Of a stretch of DNA of 64,000 nucleotides, positions 1 to 13,857 are shown piece by piece (position 1 is the stretch's first letter; every line of letters begins with the position of its first letter). The DNA is from Seriola aureovittata (taxonomy: Eukaryota > Chordata > Actinopteri > Carangiformes > Carangidae). The stretch spans positions 5,987,060 through 6,051,059 of the forward strand of contig NC_079375.1 of NCBI RefSeq assembly GCF_021018895.1, read 5' to 3'. Under the pieces are notes generated by a model that was given only the letters and a program-made list of their open reading frames with translations, did not search any database and was not told the DNA's origin. The translations under genes and the position numbers were made by a program.

Positions 1-1389
1 GTGTGTCTGTTAATGCGAATGCCACAGCGCAAGCCTTTCTACATGGCTGGATGTGTATGAGTGTGTTTTTATTGCATGCCCGTGTGTGTGTAACGCAGTG
101 CTCGTCCTGAGGCACTGCCTGCTGTTCAAGCCCATACCTGGAGGCTGACCTCATTTGTTGCAGCACTGCAGCTGCGGACACATGGAAGTCACATGACTAA
201 GCCCTCCTCACTCCATATGGAACAAAAGCCTCCTGCTACAGGCCCTGCTGACCTTATTCTAACAGCAGCCATTTTGAGCTCCATGCTAGGAAACTCTACT
301 TCCTCTAAACTTCCTGTGAACCCTTAAAATGAAGCAGCTTCTACCTGCGACCCCTCCACTTTGCATATGTCAGGAAGTGGTAAGAAAAAAAGATTTTCCC
401 TCCTCAGATTGTTTCATTTAAATATATTTTGGAGGCAAAACAGAGGGTAAGACCATCTGGTATCCCACTAGGAAAAAAGCAAGGCAAAATGTAGAAAACT
501 CCTCACATTGATCTCTTGACCCCTTGGCAGGGTCCTGACCCTCAGGTTGGGAACCAATACTCCAGTGTTACTTCAACCCAAAAGTTGAATTGCAGATTTA
601 AAATTAAGTGCATAAGTTATCTTTGTTGAAATCTCACAGCAGTGAAGTGAGACTTGCAAATCGTCACACTATCAAAGAAAATAAAAGGTGTTTATTATCA
701 TCCTCCTCTGCACCGTAGAATCACCTACTGCCTACTGGGGAGGGGGGGGGGGGGGGGGGTATCACCTGATACACACTTCTGCTGAGCCTATTCAGAACAT
801 CAAGTTTGATTCTGCGGTTCAGTCTGATTTTTTTCCCTGATGTTGTTTTGATGTGCTAGTTTTGAGTTCGTTGTTTTCAGGTTCAAAGTTAATACATTAC
901 AGTCCGCATGAAATTAGATGTGTTGTGAAGTTCTGCTATTTTCATGGCACATATTTTGACTTTACGAAGCAGGAACAAGACGAGTGTAACAAATAGCATT
1001 AATGACGGCTCCATTCTGTGGAGGTGGACCAGAAAGCCGTGCCAGTGATTCAACATGCATATTACCGCGCCTTTAAAGTGGCACGACTAAATGGAATATG
1101 GATGTTATTAATCTTATTAGTTACATCTATGCTTTTCCTGCTATAACAAGTCAACCTTTGCTGCATGCTTTCCCATGTTTCCTGTGTGACTCTTTACTGT
1201 AAACTATAGTACAGAAGAAAAAGAAGCTTTTGTATAAAGTGAAATGTCCATGTCTTCTTTGATATAGATCAGGTCTAGGTTCTATATTAATACCGTGAAA
1301 GTATCAAAGCGCTCAGACCACAGAGAAATGCACACAGCCTGTATTCAGAAACTGGGCCTTAAAACGAACTGTTAGGACTTCTGTAACTA
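1..1389. other. No gene seen
   Basis: AT-rich non-coding sequence with the poly-G run. CCCCTTGGCAGGGTCCTGAC near 520 recalls a common fish repeat phrase. Confidence 0.6.
742..759. repeat. Poly-G tract
   Basis: An 18-base G run. Confidence 0.9.
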
Positions 1390-1742
1390 TGTGATGTCAC
1401 AACAAAGCAGTCACCACTCTCAGCCTCGCCCTAAGCCCACCCAGACCCACCATCCAGCCTTGCAGGATTTGGTTTCTCTGAGTGTTTACGTGAAATCTGC
1501 TACATTTCATTGGATCACTCAGAAAACAGTCAGCCAATCAGAAGAGAGACTCAGAGCCTCCTCTCTTCTGATTGGCTCACTGACATGGTTTTACCAGAGC
1601 TCCAGAGAGAAGTCTGAGAGGGGAGATGTAAAACTACATTGAGATGTTTTTTTTTTTCTTTTCTTAAAACTACAACTATATCTTCTTATGAATCAACACT
1701 TCAAATAAAACACCCGAAAAGTGTAAAATATGGGACTTTTAA
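1390..1742. repeat. Probable teleost interspersed repeat with a central hairpin
   Basis: A GTGATGTCACAACAAAGCAG start, a central CCAAT-containing palindrome and a TATGGGACTTTT end resemble a short non-autonomous element I recognise from fish genomes. Family name not assigned. The small open frame at 1391 is probably spurious. Confidence 0.5.
1533..1576. repeat. Perfect inverted repeat, 16-bp arms
   Basis: GCCAATCAGAAGAGAG at 1533-1548 pairs exactly with CTCTCTTCTGATTGGC at 1561-1576 around a 12-base loop. It places an inverted CCAAT box on each strand. Confidence 0.9.
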
Positions 1743-2828
1743 ATAATTAGATATCAAAAAATACACCTGGATAAGATATCAATGACCTCTTAGATTTGCC
1801 AAAAACACCTCCATTTCTATCTGTAAGGTCTGGAAACCTAACATGTTTAATGTTTGACCTGTGGCTCCTGTCGTTATCCCCACAGGATGTCAGTGTTTGG
1901 CTGCGTGATAACAGTACATTATTCCAGGTCCTATTTCCTAGCAGGCTTATTGTAAACTCTTTCTCCTGTTCAAATGCATGCAATGACTTTGTTCCAACTA
2001 CCAGACTGCACACAGACACCTGTGTCAGTATTTTAATTACACCCTGTGTTAGACCTTTTTGCAACAGATCCACTCCAGGAGCGTGTGTTACCTTTGAGAA
2101 TGAGCTCAGTGGGCATATGTGTGGGAAGATGAAATATTCCTTGCACACAGGCATGCAAATTGTATTGAATTAAACAACCTACTACGGCAAAATGCAGGCA
2201 CATCTATGAAATTTCCATGCATATGAGTGGAAGTAACAGGCAGCGCTGCATAGGAATTATGGCTCTACAACCTTTTACAGCTGTGACTTTACAACTGATG
2301 CACTGTGAATGATACACAGGCTTTAGGATTTCATTAAAACCTGTCAGAGATGCCTTAAACTGACATGTTTCTATATTTTGTGCATGTATTTCTATGCTAC
2401 TGATCTGAAGTCCTATTCCCCTTTTAGTAGCAGGATTCAGCAGTATAATGTGATATTGTTTCTCACCCATCCTCTGTGGTCTTGCATCCCATCAGCGATG
2501 ACCTCACCCCTGCCTCAGCCCAAGTGTATGATGGGATAGGCGAGCAGTGCTCAGTGTCTGAGTAGAGGGTAAGTCACCGCTGAGACGTCCCCGTGACTCA
2601 TCCCAGTTGACATTATTCAAGATGAAAGTCAGACTTGCTGCTTGTCATGCTTTCGCTAATAACTGGAAGAAAAGGAAAGGAATAAGGAGGAAAGGACGAC
2701 TATCAAAGAAAAGAAAAAAAAAACTCATATTATTAATGCTCTGTGTAATGCTGAGTGTTGAGGTCATGGCTGTGACTCCAGTTTATTCTGTGTATTTCTG
2801 GTGTTTTCCCCTGTTTATTTCTCTATCT

Positions 2829-2866
2829 GTGTGTGTGTGTGTGTGTGTGTGTGTTTGTGTGTGTGT
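2829..2866. repeat. (GT)n microsatellite
   Basis: GT repeat with one TT interruption. It makes the Cys/Val runs in the overlapping frames, which are not genes. Confidence 0.9.
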
Positions 2867-2879
2867 CGTGGGTGGGGCA

Positions 2880-3315
2880 CACCTCCCTCTCTCTCAGCTT
2901 CCTGATTGCCAATCTGCCTGAACACCTGCCATCCATCTTCTCATCAGCCCAGCAGCGTATCTCCCCCGGTTCTTCACCCACTCTTCACCAGATCATTGTT
3001 TCAGCCAGTTTGGTATCACACGCTCAGGCTCCTCGTCTCCTCGTGCTTCAGGATAACCTGACCCATGCCTGCTCGTCTCTCTGCCTGCTCGTTACACTGT
3101 CACGCCCCGCGGACCACCTCAGCTTCGCTGGTCTTCAGCCTCCCTCAACCCCTCACCTCTCCTGCCTGCTTCCCCTGTCCACCCCCCTCCCTCCCCGCCT
3201 GCCTGCCAGTCAGTCATCCAGCCCCACTCACCACTGACCAAGCAATAAACCCTTTCTTTTCCTCCTCAAACTCAGTCGCTATCCTGCACTTGGGTTCCCC
3301 TTGCTGATCGTAACA
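2880..3315 (+). repeat. Probable retroelement 3' end
   Basis: This CT-rich stretch ends with CAATAAACCC, then CCTGCACTTGGGTTCC and CTGATCGTAACA. That pattern is typical of a frequent fish retroelement tail or LTR end. Class uncertain. The overlapping small frames have poor coding character. Confidence 0.4.
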
Positions 3316-3639
3316 CCAAGCAGTTAATAACGTCACTTGGAATGACTTCAATAGTGTAAACTCACATGGTGCAAGACCAGGGAACGTCATGTGTCTGTGA
3401 TTTTGCACAGATCATCTATAGAGCTACATTAATGTGTGGTATTTGTTCCCCATTATGTGCAGATTGCACAGTTTTTACATGAAAAATTGGTTTTCAAAAC
3501 TGATTAAATCCATTTTATCCAGACAATATAATTCCTACATATTACTGATTTTATTGTGACAGTCTTCTGGAACATAAAACATGTTAATATGGCACAATCA
3601 AATCATGTTGATTAAGTGTAAGAGTTTCCTGTTTGTCTT

Positions 3640-4080
3640 CTACAGTCCAGATGTAAGTATTTGAACAGCTGAAATAAAACAATAAATACTACATTAAAGT
3701 GCCAACTCTCAGCTTTCATTTGAGTGGGTTGACATCAATATAGAAAGAACAATGTGGGAGATACAACCCTCTGAACATATGGTGCAAACAGATAAAAAGA
3801 TACACATTACGTCAAACAAAGTCGTCTTTGTGGCCTGAAGTCTTCAGCAAGTTGAATGCAGCTCAGTCGATCTGAGATCAGGTGACTGACTTCATCCTGA
3901 GAAGCTCTTTTTGCTTGTTTTGGCTCATGTTTAGGATCATTATCCTGCTGAATGATGAAATGTTGTCCAATGTGTTTCGATGGATTTGGTGAATCTGAGC
4001 ACAGAATATTCCTGTTTACCTCTGGATTCATCCTGCTGCTCCAGTCAGCAGTGAAATCATCATCATCTATATTACCCTCT
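3640..4080. repeat. Diverged DNA-transposon-like fragment
   Basis: The region resembles a common fish DNA-element remnant (TTTCATTTGAGTGGGTT; ATCATTATCCTGCTG). A minus-strand frame reads HFIIQQDNDPKHEPKQ, similar to the DNDPKH motif of Tc1-type transposases. It is badly decayed. Confidence 0.4.
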
Positions 4081-4129
4081 GTCTGAGAGGAAGCATGATA
4101 ACATGTTGTTTAACAGCTGTATTCTACTT

Positions 4130-4585
4130 TGTTCATTGTCTTAGTTTAGCATGTTGGCATGCTAATGTTAGCAAATTAGAACTAAACACAAAGTATAGCT
4201 GATGGGAATGCTGGATTAGTTTTACGCGTCATAAACCAAAGTGTTGGACAATTTTGACCTGGCACTATATGAAAAGCCTGGGGTCATTATAATTCATCCT
4301 CAGGGGATTATGAATATTTGTACCAAATTTCATGGCAGTTCTTCCAATAATTGTTGAGACATTTCACTGAAAAGCAAAAAATGCCAACCCTGCAGTGGCG
4401 CTGGAGGAATCGTCAAGGGATGACCAGGTTTATTGGGATACGTCATCTGGGAACCATGAATGTTTTTACTAAATTTTCGTGGCACTGCATTATGCTTAGC
4501 TGTTGAGATCTTTCAGTCCAGATCAAAGTGGTGGAACAACCAACAGCTGTAGTCATGGAGCCATGCTGCTAGCATGGCTAAATTG
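4130..4585. repeat. Common percomorph interspersed repeat
   Basis: I recognise the run from TTAGCATGTTGGCATGCTAATG through ACCAAATTTCATGGCAGT to GAGCCATGCTGCTAGCATGG as a high-copy non-coding teleost repeat. Its two ends are partly complementary (GCATGCTAA / TAGCATGG). Family not named. Confidence 0.6.
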
Positions 4586-7500
4586 ATGGTTTCCACAAAT
4601 GCTGAAATTGTGAGGGAATGGGAAAGAGGAATATTGTTAGGTAGAATATGCATGTAACTCTACGCTGCTCACATCTGTCACTACAAACAGATAAACGATG
4701 GGATGCTTTGACATCACCTTCATCACAACAGAGAGATGAGGCCATTGCCATTATCTCTACTCATTTACTCTTGATAGGTACCTGTACATGCATACAAACA
4801 CACTTAAATTGCTCTGTTTCAGACCACTGAGCAGCATTCATCATCACACAGGTAGGACCCCCCCCCCCCACACACACACACACACACCCCCACCCCTCCC
4901 CCCCATCAGCCTCAGATCAGCAGAATCCATCCACGCTCCACTCCTCACTGTTCTGACACTAATTGCACTTTGTCGAGATCAAAGTGCCTAACGGTGTTTC
5001 CTCCGCTCACCCCAAAATTCACCTTGACACTTGACAGTCACTGAAAGAGGCTTCATATCTTCCACATCAGACAGATATCTAGTACGATGTGATAAAAGCC
5101 AAATTTAATATTCAAACCCCCTCTCTTTTTCTTATTTCCTCCAACCTGCCATCCTCATCCTCATCTGCACTTCTTCACAACTTCAGAATCACACTTTAAT
5201 CTGCCGGGTCTCGTTCAAAGTGAGTAACAGCGGGAAAAGTTAGTGTCTGTACAGTTTGATGCCCTCTTACTGCTGTGGCATGTTGTGCGTGATTACTGGT
5301 GAAGATTTCCTCTTCAAAAAGGAACCAGTCTGTAAAGTTAAAATAAAGGGGGGAACCAGACTACAAAATCTGACAAGTAAAAAATGTCTTAAAACATCGT
5401 TTGTTTAGATTTTTCTGGCATCAGTGACTGGAAGAACATGCATCCTATTTTTCTCATGTTAAAGCAAATTTTATACATAAACTGGACTCAGATTTATTAG
5501 TGTTGAGTTTTTACTTTCAGCTCTAAAGAGTGATAGATTTTATGAGATGATTTGAAAATATCCGTCAAAAAAAATGTATCTTTAAAAATGTGTCTGAAAT
5601 AAAGTTGTAAACATACTTAAAACCCCCTCAGCTAGTTCTTATTAGCATAAAAAGCTCCTCTCCAGCTTCAGTCTTGAACCACATGTGAACAACGCTAGAA
5701 GAACAACCACTTTATCTGGTTATTGACCCACAACAAGGCCAGCCGCTCGCCCCTCCGCCCGCAGGACGCCTCCTGCCTGCGTCTCTTCGCCTACCTTGCC
5801 AGGAGCGCTGGCGACACCTGGAACACGGGAAGTGCATAAAGGATTAAATTATGAATGGATATCCAGCGAGGCAGAAGGAAATGGTTGTGATAATAGCATG
5901 ACAGCATATTTAATTTGCAGATAATTGCACTTTGGGGGCTTTTAAGAGGCTCGTCTCACACTGGCATTTTTAATGAAATGGGCAAATCATGGCTGTTGTC
6001 ACCTTCCAGCCACTGAAGAAACTTAGATAAAAGAAAAGAAAGGTAAAAGAAAAGTGACTGAATGGACTGTGTCAGCCATTTTAATGATTCAATATTGTCA
6101 TTTGAATATGAAAAACCAGGTCTTTGCACCACCACTGTTACATGAGCGCACTCTGACTTCAGAGGGTTATGGTTTATCATTTTCTGTTTTCATTCGATAG
6201 GATTTCATTGGAAAACCTCAAAGTACAATTAAATGTGTATTTGCAGGAACCATTCGCAAACACATATCAGTACATTTGGGATCACAGATAAAAGCTTTGC
6301 TGAGCCGTGTGTTTGCACGAATCTTTTACTTTGTTCTACAAACACAGCTCCACAGTTACACCTTTTCAAGTCATATCCTGCCCTACATACTGTACTATAC
6401 TTCAAAATAATGAAATTCTCACATTTTTGCTATTATTGCCTCAGTGAATGTGAGACAATTCTGCACATATCGAGAAATGTTTGCTCAAAAATACGGAATA
6501 TATTTGCAAAATGACAGGCCAATATGGAAAATGTTTTTCCATGATCGTTCCACACAAAACCAAGTGTTTTTTTTTTACCTAAATCTAACCAAACATGAAG
6601 AACTTAAAGGCATTACGGTGTATTTTGTAGCAGTTGCAAGCTTTCAGTCACATCAGATGATCTTCCTCAGCAGGAGGAGTCTGTCCAGTTGCCATTGACT
6701 GGTAAATATTCAAATTTCCTGATTTCTGAGCGTTGCGCACTCTGAGCAGCTCAAGACATTTGTTATTGTTTTTTGAAATCATTGAAAAATGATGCTGCTG
6801 CTGATAGGAATGCCAAATCAGACACTCATGTGGGTAATTTTTAAATGACAAATGACCTGGTTTGTTTTTTATTCTGGACGATGTGTTGGCGAAGACAACC
6901 ATTATATTGAATGTGTTGAAAGGTTATTTAAGCAACTGTTGAACAGAGACATTAAAGAGACAAAAGTATTAGTGAAGTATACACCTGATTTCTGATGAAA
7001 ACAAGTGTTATGAAGTTTGTTATTATTATTGAATAAATATCTATTAAATCATTCATTATTAATTAATAGTTGTTAAAAGGAGCTATTTGTAAGTTTTGCT
7101 ATTGCTACATAGCTAATGTTAGCATTAACAGCTGTTTATTAACCAGTGTAGATGAAGTAACGAAGTAAAATATATTGTGTATGTTATGTATTAAATAATA
7201 AATCAGGTTGACTAGATTACTCTTGGTACATACATCTGACTGGACTTGCATCTGCTCATGCTGATCAGTAGAAGTTCATGCTGTTAGCTTACAGGCTAAT
7301 TTAGCAGGTGGGCACTAGTCTTGCAGTGCTGCAGATAACCTGTTGGAGGTGCTTTACAGAGGGAAATCACTGCTCATCCTGGTGTTATGTTTTTGACATG
7401 TTCCTCTCCCACATTCATGATATTCCTACATTAAAATATCATCACCTGTATTCTGTAATGTCATGCAGAACAACAGTGCAACCTTAAAAGCCAGCAGTGT

Positions 7501-7944
7501 GTCCTGAAAATAGATGTAACACAATATTCCTGCAAGACCCCACTCAGGGAGGAAACCCAACACCCCTCCACCTTAGGCAGCAGCAGACATTTGTAATCCC
7601 TCCTGCCTCTCTCCTCTCCTCTCCTGTCCTCTCCTCTGGTTGCTGCTCAGCTGAGCACAAAAGTGGAAAAAGGTAATCTGTGTCTCAGGAACAAGGGCAC
7701 ACACTCGACGGCTCACAAGCATTTAAATGAACTGAAGTTTGAGATTCCTATTTTGCCGATTAATGAGGTAATTCATGTAAACGGTTCGGTTTCTCATTAG
7801 CATACTGTAATGAGTAGAGCAGAATACTTCACTCACTGCCCTCTTCTTCTTCCTTCTCTGCCCCAGCATCAGCAAGCCACACTGCCATTTACAGGCAAAT
7901 TAATACAAAGAGACAGCCGTGACCTCCTGACGTGTGTCTGCGCA

Positions 7945-7951
<7 letters not shown>

Positions 7952-7985
<34 letters not shown>
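7952..7985. repeat. (GT)n microsatellite
   Basis: Near-pure GT repeat. A (CA) partner follows at about 8094-8147, giving an inverted GT/CA pair about 110 bp apart. Confidence 0.9.
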
Positions 7986-7988
<3 letters not shown>

Positions 7989-8093
7989 CAGCTGTTTCAT
8001 TCAGCCATCTGTGGTGTCAGATGTTTGTAAGGATGCTGGAAGTTTCTTGGCTTGGTTTGACAAACACAAGTGCACATTTTGAGCATGATTTGG

Positions 8094-8147
8094 CACACAC
8101 ACACACACACACACACATGCACGCACACACACACACATACACACACA
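8094..8147. repeat. (CA)n microsatellite
   Basis: CA repeat broken by TGCACG and TA steps. Confidence 0.9.
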
Positions 8148-9040
8148 GCTTCAATCATTGGTCCTCTTCTCACCTTATTTCTACATTTCTTTCTCCCACT
8201 CTTTTTGTCAGTTCAGCTCAATTCAATTTAACTCAGCTCGGTTCAGTTGCTGCTTCCTTGGCATGAAATTGCAGAACTGCTACACCAGAGTGTGACAAAA
8301 TTAATTACTAGAGAGGACAATAACAATTAAAACGTATCAGTAACACTATGTTTTAGGCTGTATTGTTGCAGATCAGAATTGGTTATGAAGAAGAGGTTTT
8401 ATGAGTGCAGGCGAGACTCATAAACTTATATTTTACATTAGAAAGTGAGCAACCAGCAGTTTTTAATAGATAATTCTGGATGATTACAAATAGGGGTTTT
8501 ATTTTCATATCGTTCACCATTTCTATCAGTTATGATAACATTATGGGATCAAGTTGATTGTGGGTTTGAGAAAAATTGCCACATCGGCAACAGTACAGCA
8601 ACAAAGTTTGATGGGGCAAGAAACACAAGCAGTCAGACGATGGGAATTAAATGTTATAATTAAACTATGAATCAAAGATCCAAGTTTTATAGCAGAATTA
8701 TCCTTTTATGTTTCTTCGGCATGTCCAAGACTAAGAGATACACGAATTGTAAATTAACTGAAAGACTTAACATCTCTGAACAATAACAATTAACTATCTA
8801 CAATATGTTGTCTGGGATTTTACCAGTTCAAAACTTAGACTTAAATGTTTTGACTTCCTTCAAGGAGTAAACTCTCACAGTAGTCAAGTCCAAACCAAGA
8901 CTCAAGCCCAGACTTTTGAGACTTAAGTCTGACTTGAGTCAGGCCTTACACCAAGGTGTTAACAAAAGGTTTTTGGATTTTGGGGGAATTATTTTCTAAT
9001 ATAACACAAAACACTTGATCTTTGGGAAGACTGTACGTAA

Positions 9041-9150
9041 CAAAGGAGGCTGGCTCCAAAAGCAAGTCAATCTCCACAGACTCCCATGTTAAAATGCCCA
9101 TCTTTACAGCAGAAATAAACGTGTTTACAGGTATGCACCGAAGTCTCAGC
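9041..9150. repeat. Teleost interspersed repeat fragment
   Basis: AAGCAAGTCAATCTCCACAG through ACAGCAGAAATAAACGTGTT matches a short repeat I recognise from many fish loci. It explains the overlapping 67-codon frame as non-genic. Confidence 0.5.
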
Positions 9151-9942
9151 TCTTTGCCAATCTCAGCCCGCTCTGAGCTCCAAAAACGCTCTTCAGAAAC
9201 CTATGGGACTAAACATCTGCAGTGATGCCAGCAGCTCTGGCTGTCGGGCGGGGGTGCGAGTGGTGTCCAGAGTTGAAAAGTTAACGTCTCTCCTGATGTT
9301 TCTCCGGCCGTCCTCTGACTCCTGGTCAATCATTTTGACCTCCTCCCACTTGATGCTCTGACATGTTTTGGTCTGGTGCTCACAGACGGCTGATGTTGTC
9401 TGTGTCCGATGTAGCTTTCTCCAGCTGTTGCATGTGATGTCGTACATCTACACCGCTCCAGTTTTCCTGTCTGCGGTCTTTAATTCATGACATTGTGTGA
9501 GCTGAATCAGTCAACATGATGGAACAGCGTGTGGAGAAGTCATCTCCTAACCCCCCAACTGCTTCAGTGACTGGACATCAGAAGTTTATACTTTACTGGC
9601 ATGTGTGGATCTGGATGAATGTGAAACAGGGTGATTGTCAGCGACGTGCCAGAATAAATACAGGCAAGAAAAAAAAAAAAAAAAGAAGAAAATCTGTGTT
9701 GCATCTCAGTTGGACACCTCCAAAAACGACTCCATAAAGCCGATTCCCTTCAGCTGATCGGCCAGGTGATCATAACGAACGCCAGGATGCTGTAAAGAAT
9801 TACAGAGCTGATGTCTGAACAAAACAGCAGAGCAGAGAGCCGGTGAGATCCTTCCATGTACCTGTCAGCCTGAAATGATGGCTGACTTCCTGTGGGCCCG
9901 AGAAACACTAATAGTCTCCAGCTGGACAGAAAGAAATCTTCA

Positions 9943-9945
<3 letters not shown>

Positions 9946-9992
<47 letters not shown>
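9946..9992. repeat. (GT)n microsatellite
   Basis: Pure GT repeat of about 46 bases. Confidence 0.9.
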
Positions 9993-9998
<6 letters not shown>

Positions 9999-10474
9999 CT
10001 AATAGCAGGAAACTTTACACCTACGTTAGGTCAGAGGATGACTTAAACATATGTGAATTTCCGTGTTCACCTGATGTGGTACTTTCCCAGCACAAGAAAA
10101 GATGTGACTGTTAAAGGCTGAGAATCAAACCGGAGGTGATTTCATGAACTCTGCACTTTCTCACATGCTGGGAATTTCTCTCCTCGCGTCAGGTAGATGA
10201 TACTGCGGAGTTTTGGCAGAGCTGTATCTTATTTTCTGGAGAATTTGCAGCTGCATTACAAATGTCCTGCCAACACTGTCTGCTAGTGTCGCGGAGGTCC
10301 ACTGGAGATTTTATATGTGCAAATAATGGCCAGATACACTGTATAACAACCAGGCCCGAGGTGGGAACAAGTGATTGTGTTTCTGCGGCAGCAGGCTACA
10401 CTCCACATTGACAAGGTGAAAACATGTTTTTAAAAGATTTTGCAAGTTCATAAAAATCTAAAATTCTCCTGTTT

Positions 10475-10800
10475 ACAAAAGTATTCAGACCACAGCTTTG
10501 CATCTACTTGAGTTGGTCTCTAAAAGCTTTGCACACCTGGATTTGGGCAGTTTATCAATTTTGATCCTGACAGATCAGCAAGAAGTGTCTGTGAACTGCC
10601 ATCTGCAGGTCCCTCCATAGATCTTCTATGGGATTTAACTATGGGATTTGGCTTGGTCACTCAAAGACAATCACAGGCTTGTGCCGAAGCTTCTCCAGCA
10701 TTGTTTTGGGTCGCTGTCGTCCTGGGCAGGTTTACATCGAGGACAACTCTGTATTTGGCTGCATTCGTCCTTCCCTCAGTTCTAACTATTTTAACACTTC
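10475..10800. repeat. Diverged DNA-transposon-associated repeat
   Basis: GTATTCAGACC, then GCTTTGCACACCTGGATTTG and GGGATTTGGCTTGGTCACTC, recall a widespread fish repeat. This copy is old, and the small frames inside it are not genes. Confidence 0.5.
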
Positions 10801-13405
10801 AAATCTATTTCCCTCAGAAGAAGAAAGAAAAGGAAGGGAGGAAGAAAGAAAGAAAGAAAGAGGATGTAAGAGGATAGATTAAGTGCATGCTGTAAAAGCT
10901 AAATGCAGGCTGTTAGTTTTATACGAGCAATAAGCTAACCCAGACTCACCTGTGGTCACAGTGACTTTATAGTAACAGCATCCGAAACTCTCAACAGTCT
11001 CAAACTGAGAGCAGGTATCTCCCTGTGGATAAAAAACACACATCTACTCATCAAACTGTGGCTGATTTGGGTTTCTGCTACTTCATCTGCACATTATTTC
11101 ATAACTATCGACATACACTTCCTGCTGTAACATGATTACATCACAAAAAGCGAATGAAATTCAAGGACAGGTTTGGAAGGTGTATAGTGAAGTGTCTGCA
11201 TCTTGTTTCTGTAGCTTCTAGCCCAATATGATACCGACCTCACCTAACTTTACTGGACTGAAATGAAACATTATCAATTCATCTCTCCACATTCGCCTAA
11301 AATATTTATTTACTTTTTTTCCTCCAGTCTTTAAAATTTCTTTGTACTCAGGCGAGAACTTCCTCTCGTAATCCTGTCATGTATGTTTCATGGCAGAAAT
11401 CCACTCAGCCCTGTCGTTTCTAAAGTTGCAGCTCAGTCGCTTTGATCTGACAGGAAAAACTGCAGCGTGTCTCTCAGGAGGGAACAGACGAGCATTTCTC
11501 ACTAGTCTCCAACATGTGTCCAAGAGTTTCCGCAGAACATAAACAACTAACACATCAAATATCAGCTGGAAATAATTCCTAGTGTTTACTTCAAAGCGCG
11601 CAGTGTAAGAGTTAGTTTGGGGTTTACGAGCGAACAAGCATCTTATATTTACATTTGAATATTTCCTTCTGATTTTCCGGCCCCTGCTGCATTGCCATAA
11701 AAGGTCTACAGACACGATTTAACCCCCGGTCTAATCTAGTCAAACAGAGAGAATGAAACCATGTTGAAATCATTACCTGAACCTACACGCGCTCGAGTGT
11801 ATTTCTCAGCCTGTTTCAGGTAAGGACTGAAGTCAAACCACAGCGCATACTTCAGATATCTGGCTGCAGGAATGTGTGTGTACCATGCTGCTTTCCATCT
11901 TGAGGTGTGTTTTCATGGTCTCCAGGCTGCACGGAGGTCCCTGCTGCAGGCCTTATCCGCATTAAAGCCACATGTCTCTGTTTTTCTTTCCTACAGGCGT
12001 GTCATACCTGGAGCTCTCCAACGCACACGCGTGCACGCCGCTGTCGTAAGGTGAAAATCTCATGACTCCACACTGGCGACTGTCATGGGTTTAAGTGAAG
12101 GATTAATTGGTTCACGGAGGTTTTACAAACATTTATAGGTACATGAAACCTTTTTGAAACATGTATGATGACTCAGAGCTGCCGTGAGGTAACCAGTAAC
12201 TTATGGAAAAAATTACTGGATATGTAAACCCATTTCATTTATTTTGTTGGGGGACTCACCATTAAAAGTGAGAAAAATCTTTGTCTTCAATTTTCCCAAA
12301 ATTGCAGCCACACACATTTCTCAATTATAAAGCTATTTAAACTGATTTGTGGCCACTCGGGGCAGCAAAAACATGCACTCTCTCCTTTTTATTGATGGTG
12401 GACTTGTGAGCAAACAGTGGCTTATTTACATGTCCAACAAATACAGAGCAACTTTATTATTCATATAGTCAGATTTATGATCATCTGATGAATATGAGAT
12501 AAAAATTCCCTCTCTTTTAGCTCAGTTTTTGTACTCCACCATCTCCTGAAGAAAATACCTGGCTCTTTGGCTAACTACTGCTCCACTGCGTTCATTACTA
12601 TTCAGTATGGTTGCAGTGAATGAAAACAGTTAAGTCTGCAGACTGTAAAACCAAAACAATGAGCTGAAAGACGCAAAAGACGCTCCATACATCTGAAGGG
12701 GACTGCAAAGATTTTGACATATACATCCATTTTTAATATAAAACAACTGATTATTGTTGACTTTTGACCCTAAATGAAGACATTAGTGTGTGGAACACAA
12801 AGGAAACTGCAAGTCAAAGCTTCAAATATCATTGGCTCTCATTTTTAGTTTGAAAATATTTTTTTTTTGTCGTGTCGTGCAGCAAAGGAAACAAAAAGAG
12901 CCACAAATACAAACCAAAATTCATGAGTTCTGACCTCATATTCCATAGGTCCTAATGTAAAGAGTACACAGTGATCAATAAAGGCTCCAACTATTCTATT
13001 GGACATTAAAGCTGTTTTATTTTTTAATAAACCTTTTTGTCCCGAGCGTGTTTGTTTCACCGAAAATTTCTGTTCACAGTGGTTGTTGTTTCTTTTTTTT
13101 TTACCTGAAGACAGGACAGTTTTTTCTGTCTAACAAAACACCTCATGAGAACAATGAAGCTCCACTGGTTTATACAATGGTGTAAAGATGTCTCTACTGT
13201 ACGTACAGACATAATAAAAGAGAGTATTTAAACATCCACTTATTTATATGCACACACACATTTATTTTGCAGCCTATTTTTGTTAAGATAAAGGTTTGAG
13301 CATGAATTCTCTTTATCAGCAGCACCACCCTGCTTCACATCTGTACAGTTTCATATATTCACACACACACAATCATACAAAAGTGATATGATACAATCTC
13401 TCTTG

Positions 13406-13438
<33 letters not shown>

Positions 13439-13857
13439 ACACACGCACACTCAGAGTTGGACAGGAAGGGGTTGGGTTTCATGTTTCCTGTGCTGTATTC
13501 CCCAGGCTGTTGGCTGATGTCTTGATGTGAAACGTTCCCAGTTTGCTGCAGCTCCCAGGTGAGTGTTGGGCTGCAAACTTCTGTTTTCACTGGGAAATCA
13601 GAAATCTCTTACTTTCACTTCCTTCCTACACACACATAGAGACAGGTAGGTGCTGCTTGATAAATTTAACATATGTTTGAGAGGTACAGCACAGGCACAT
13701 TCATGTATACACTGGAGAGGATTTCTCTGCTGGCCTAGATCATCACCTATAAAAAAGAATAATTTTTCATTTTAATACTTGTAATTAATTATAATGACAA
13801 ATCCACAGACGGGTGACAAATTAAAGGAAAAACCTGACAAATGAAAGGAGAATCAGA
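10801..13857. other. No gene seen
   Basis: Short frames only, including a 112-codon minus frame at 11377-11715 with no recognised domain. A CT microsatellite lies near 13402-13435. Confidence 0.55.

Larger units (their letters stand above)
4586..9040. other. No gene seen; microsatellites and possible conserved non-coding DNA
   Basis: Only short frames without recognisable protein. The block at about 5850-6000 is a plausible conserved non-coding element by its look. A SAGTCTNAAGTC-type internal repeat occurs around 8870-8950. Confidence 0.55.

Noticed and set aside
1796..2173. 125-codon plus frame mirrored by a 135-codon minus frame
   Set aside because: Neither translation resembles a known protein, and mutual overlap on both strands suggests chance.
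5795..5817. Possible 23-nt micro-exon on the minus strand
   Set aside because: It has both splice-like ends but no neighbouring exon or frame to join, so chance is more likely.
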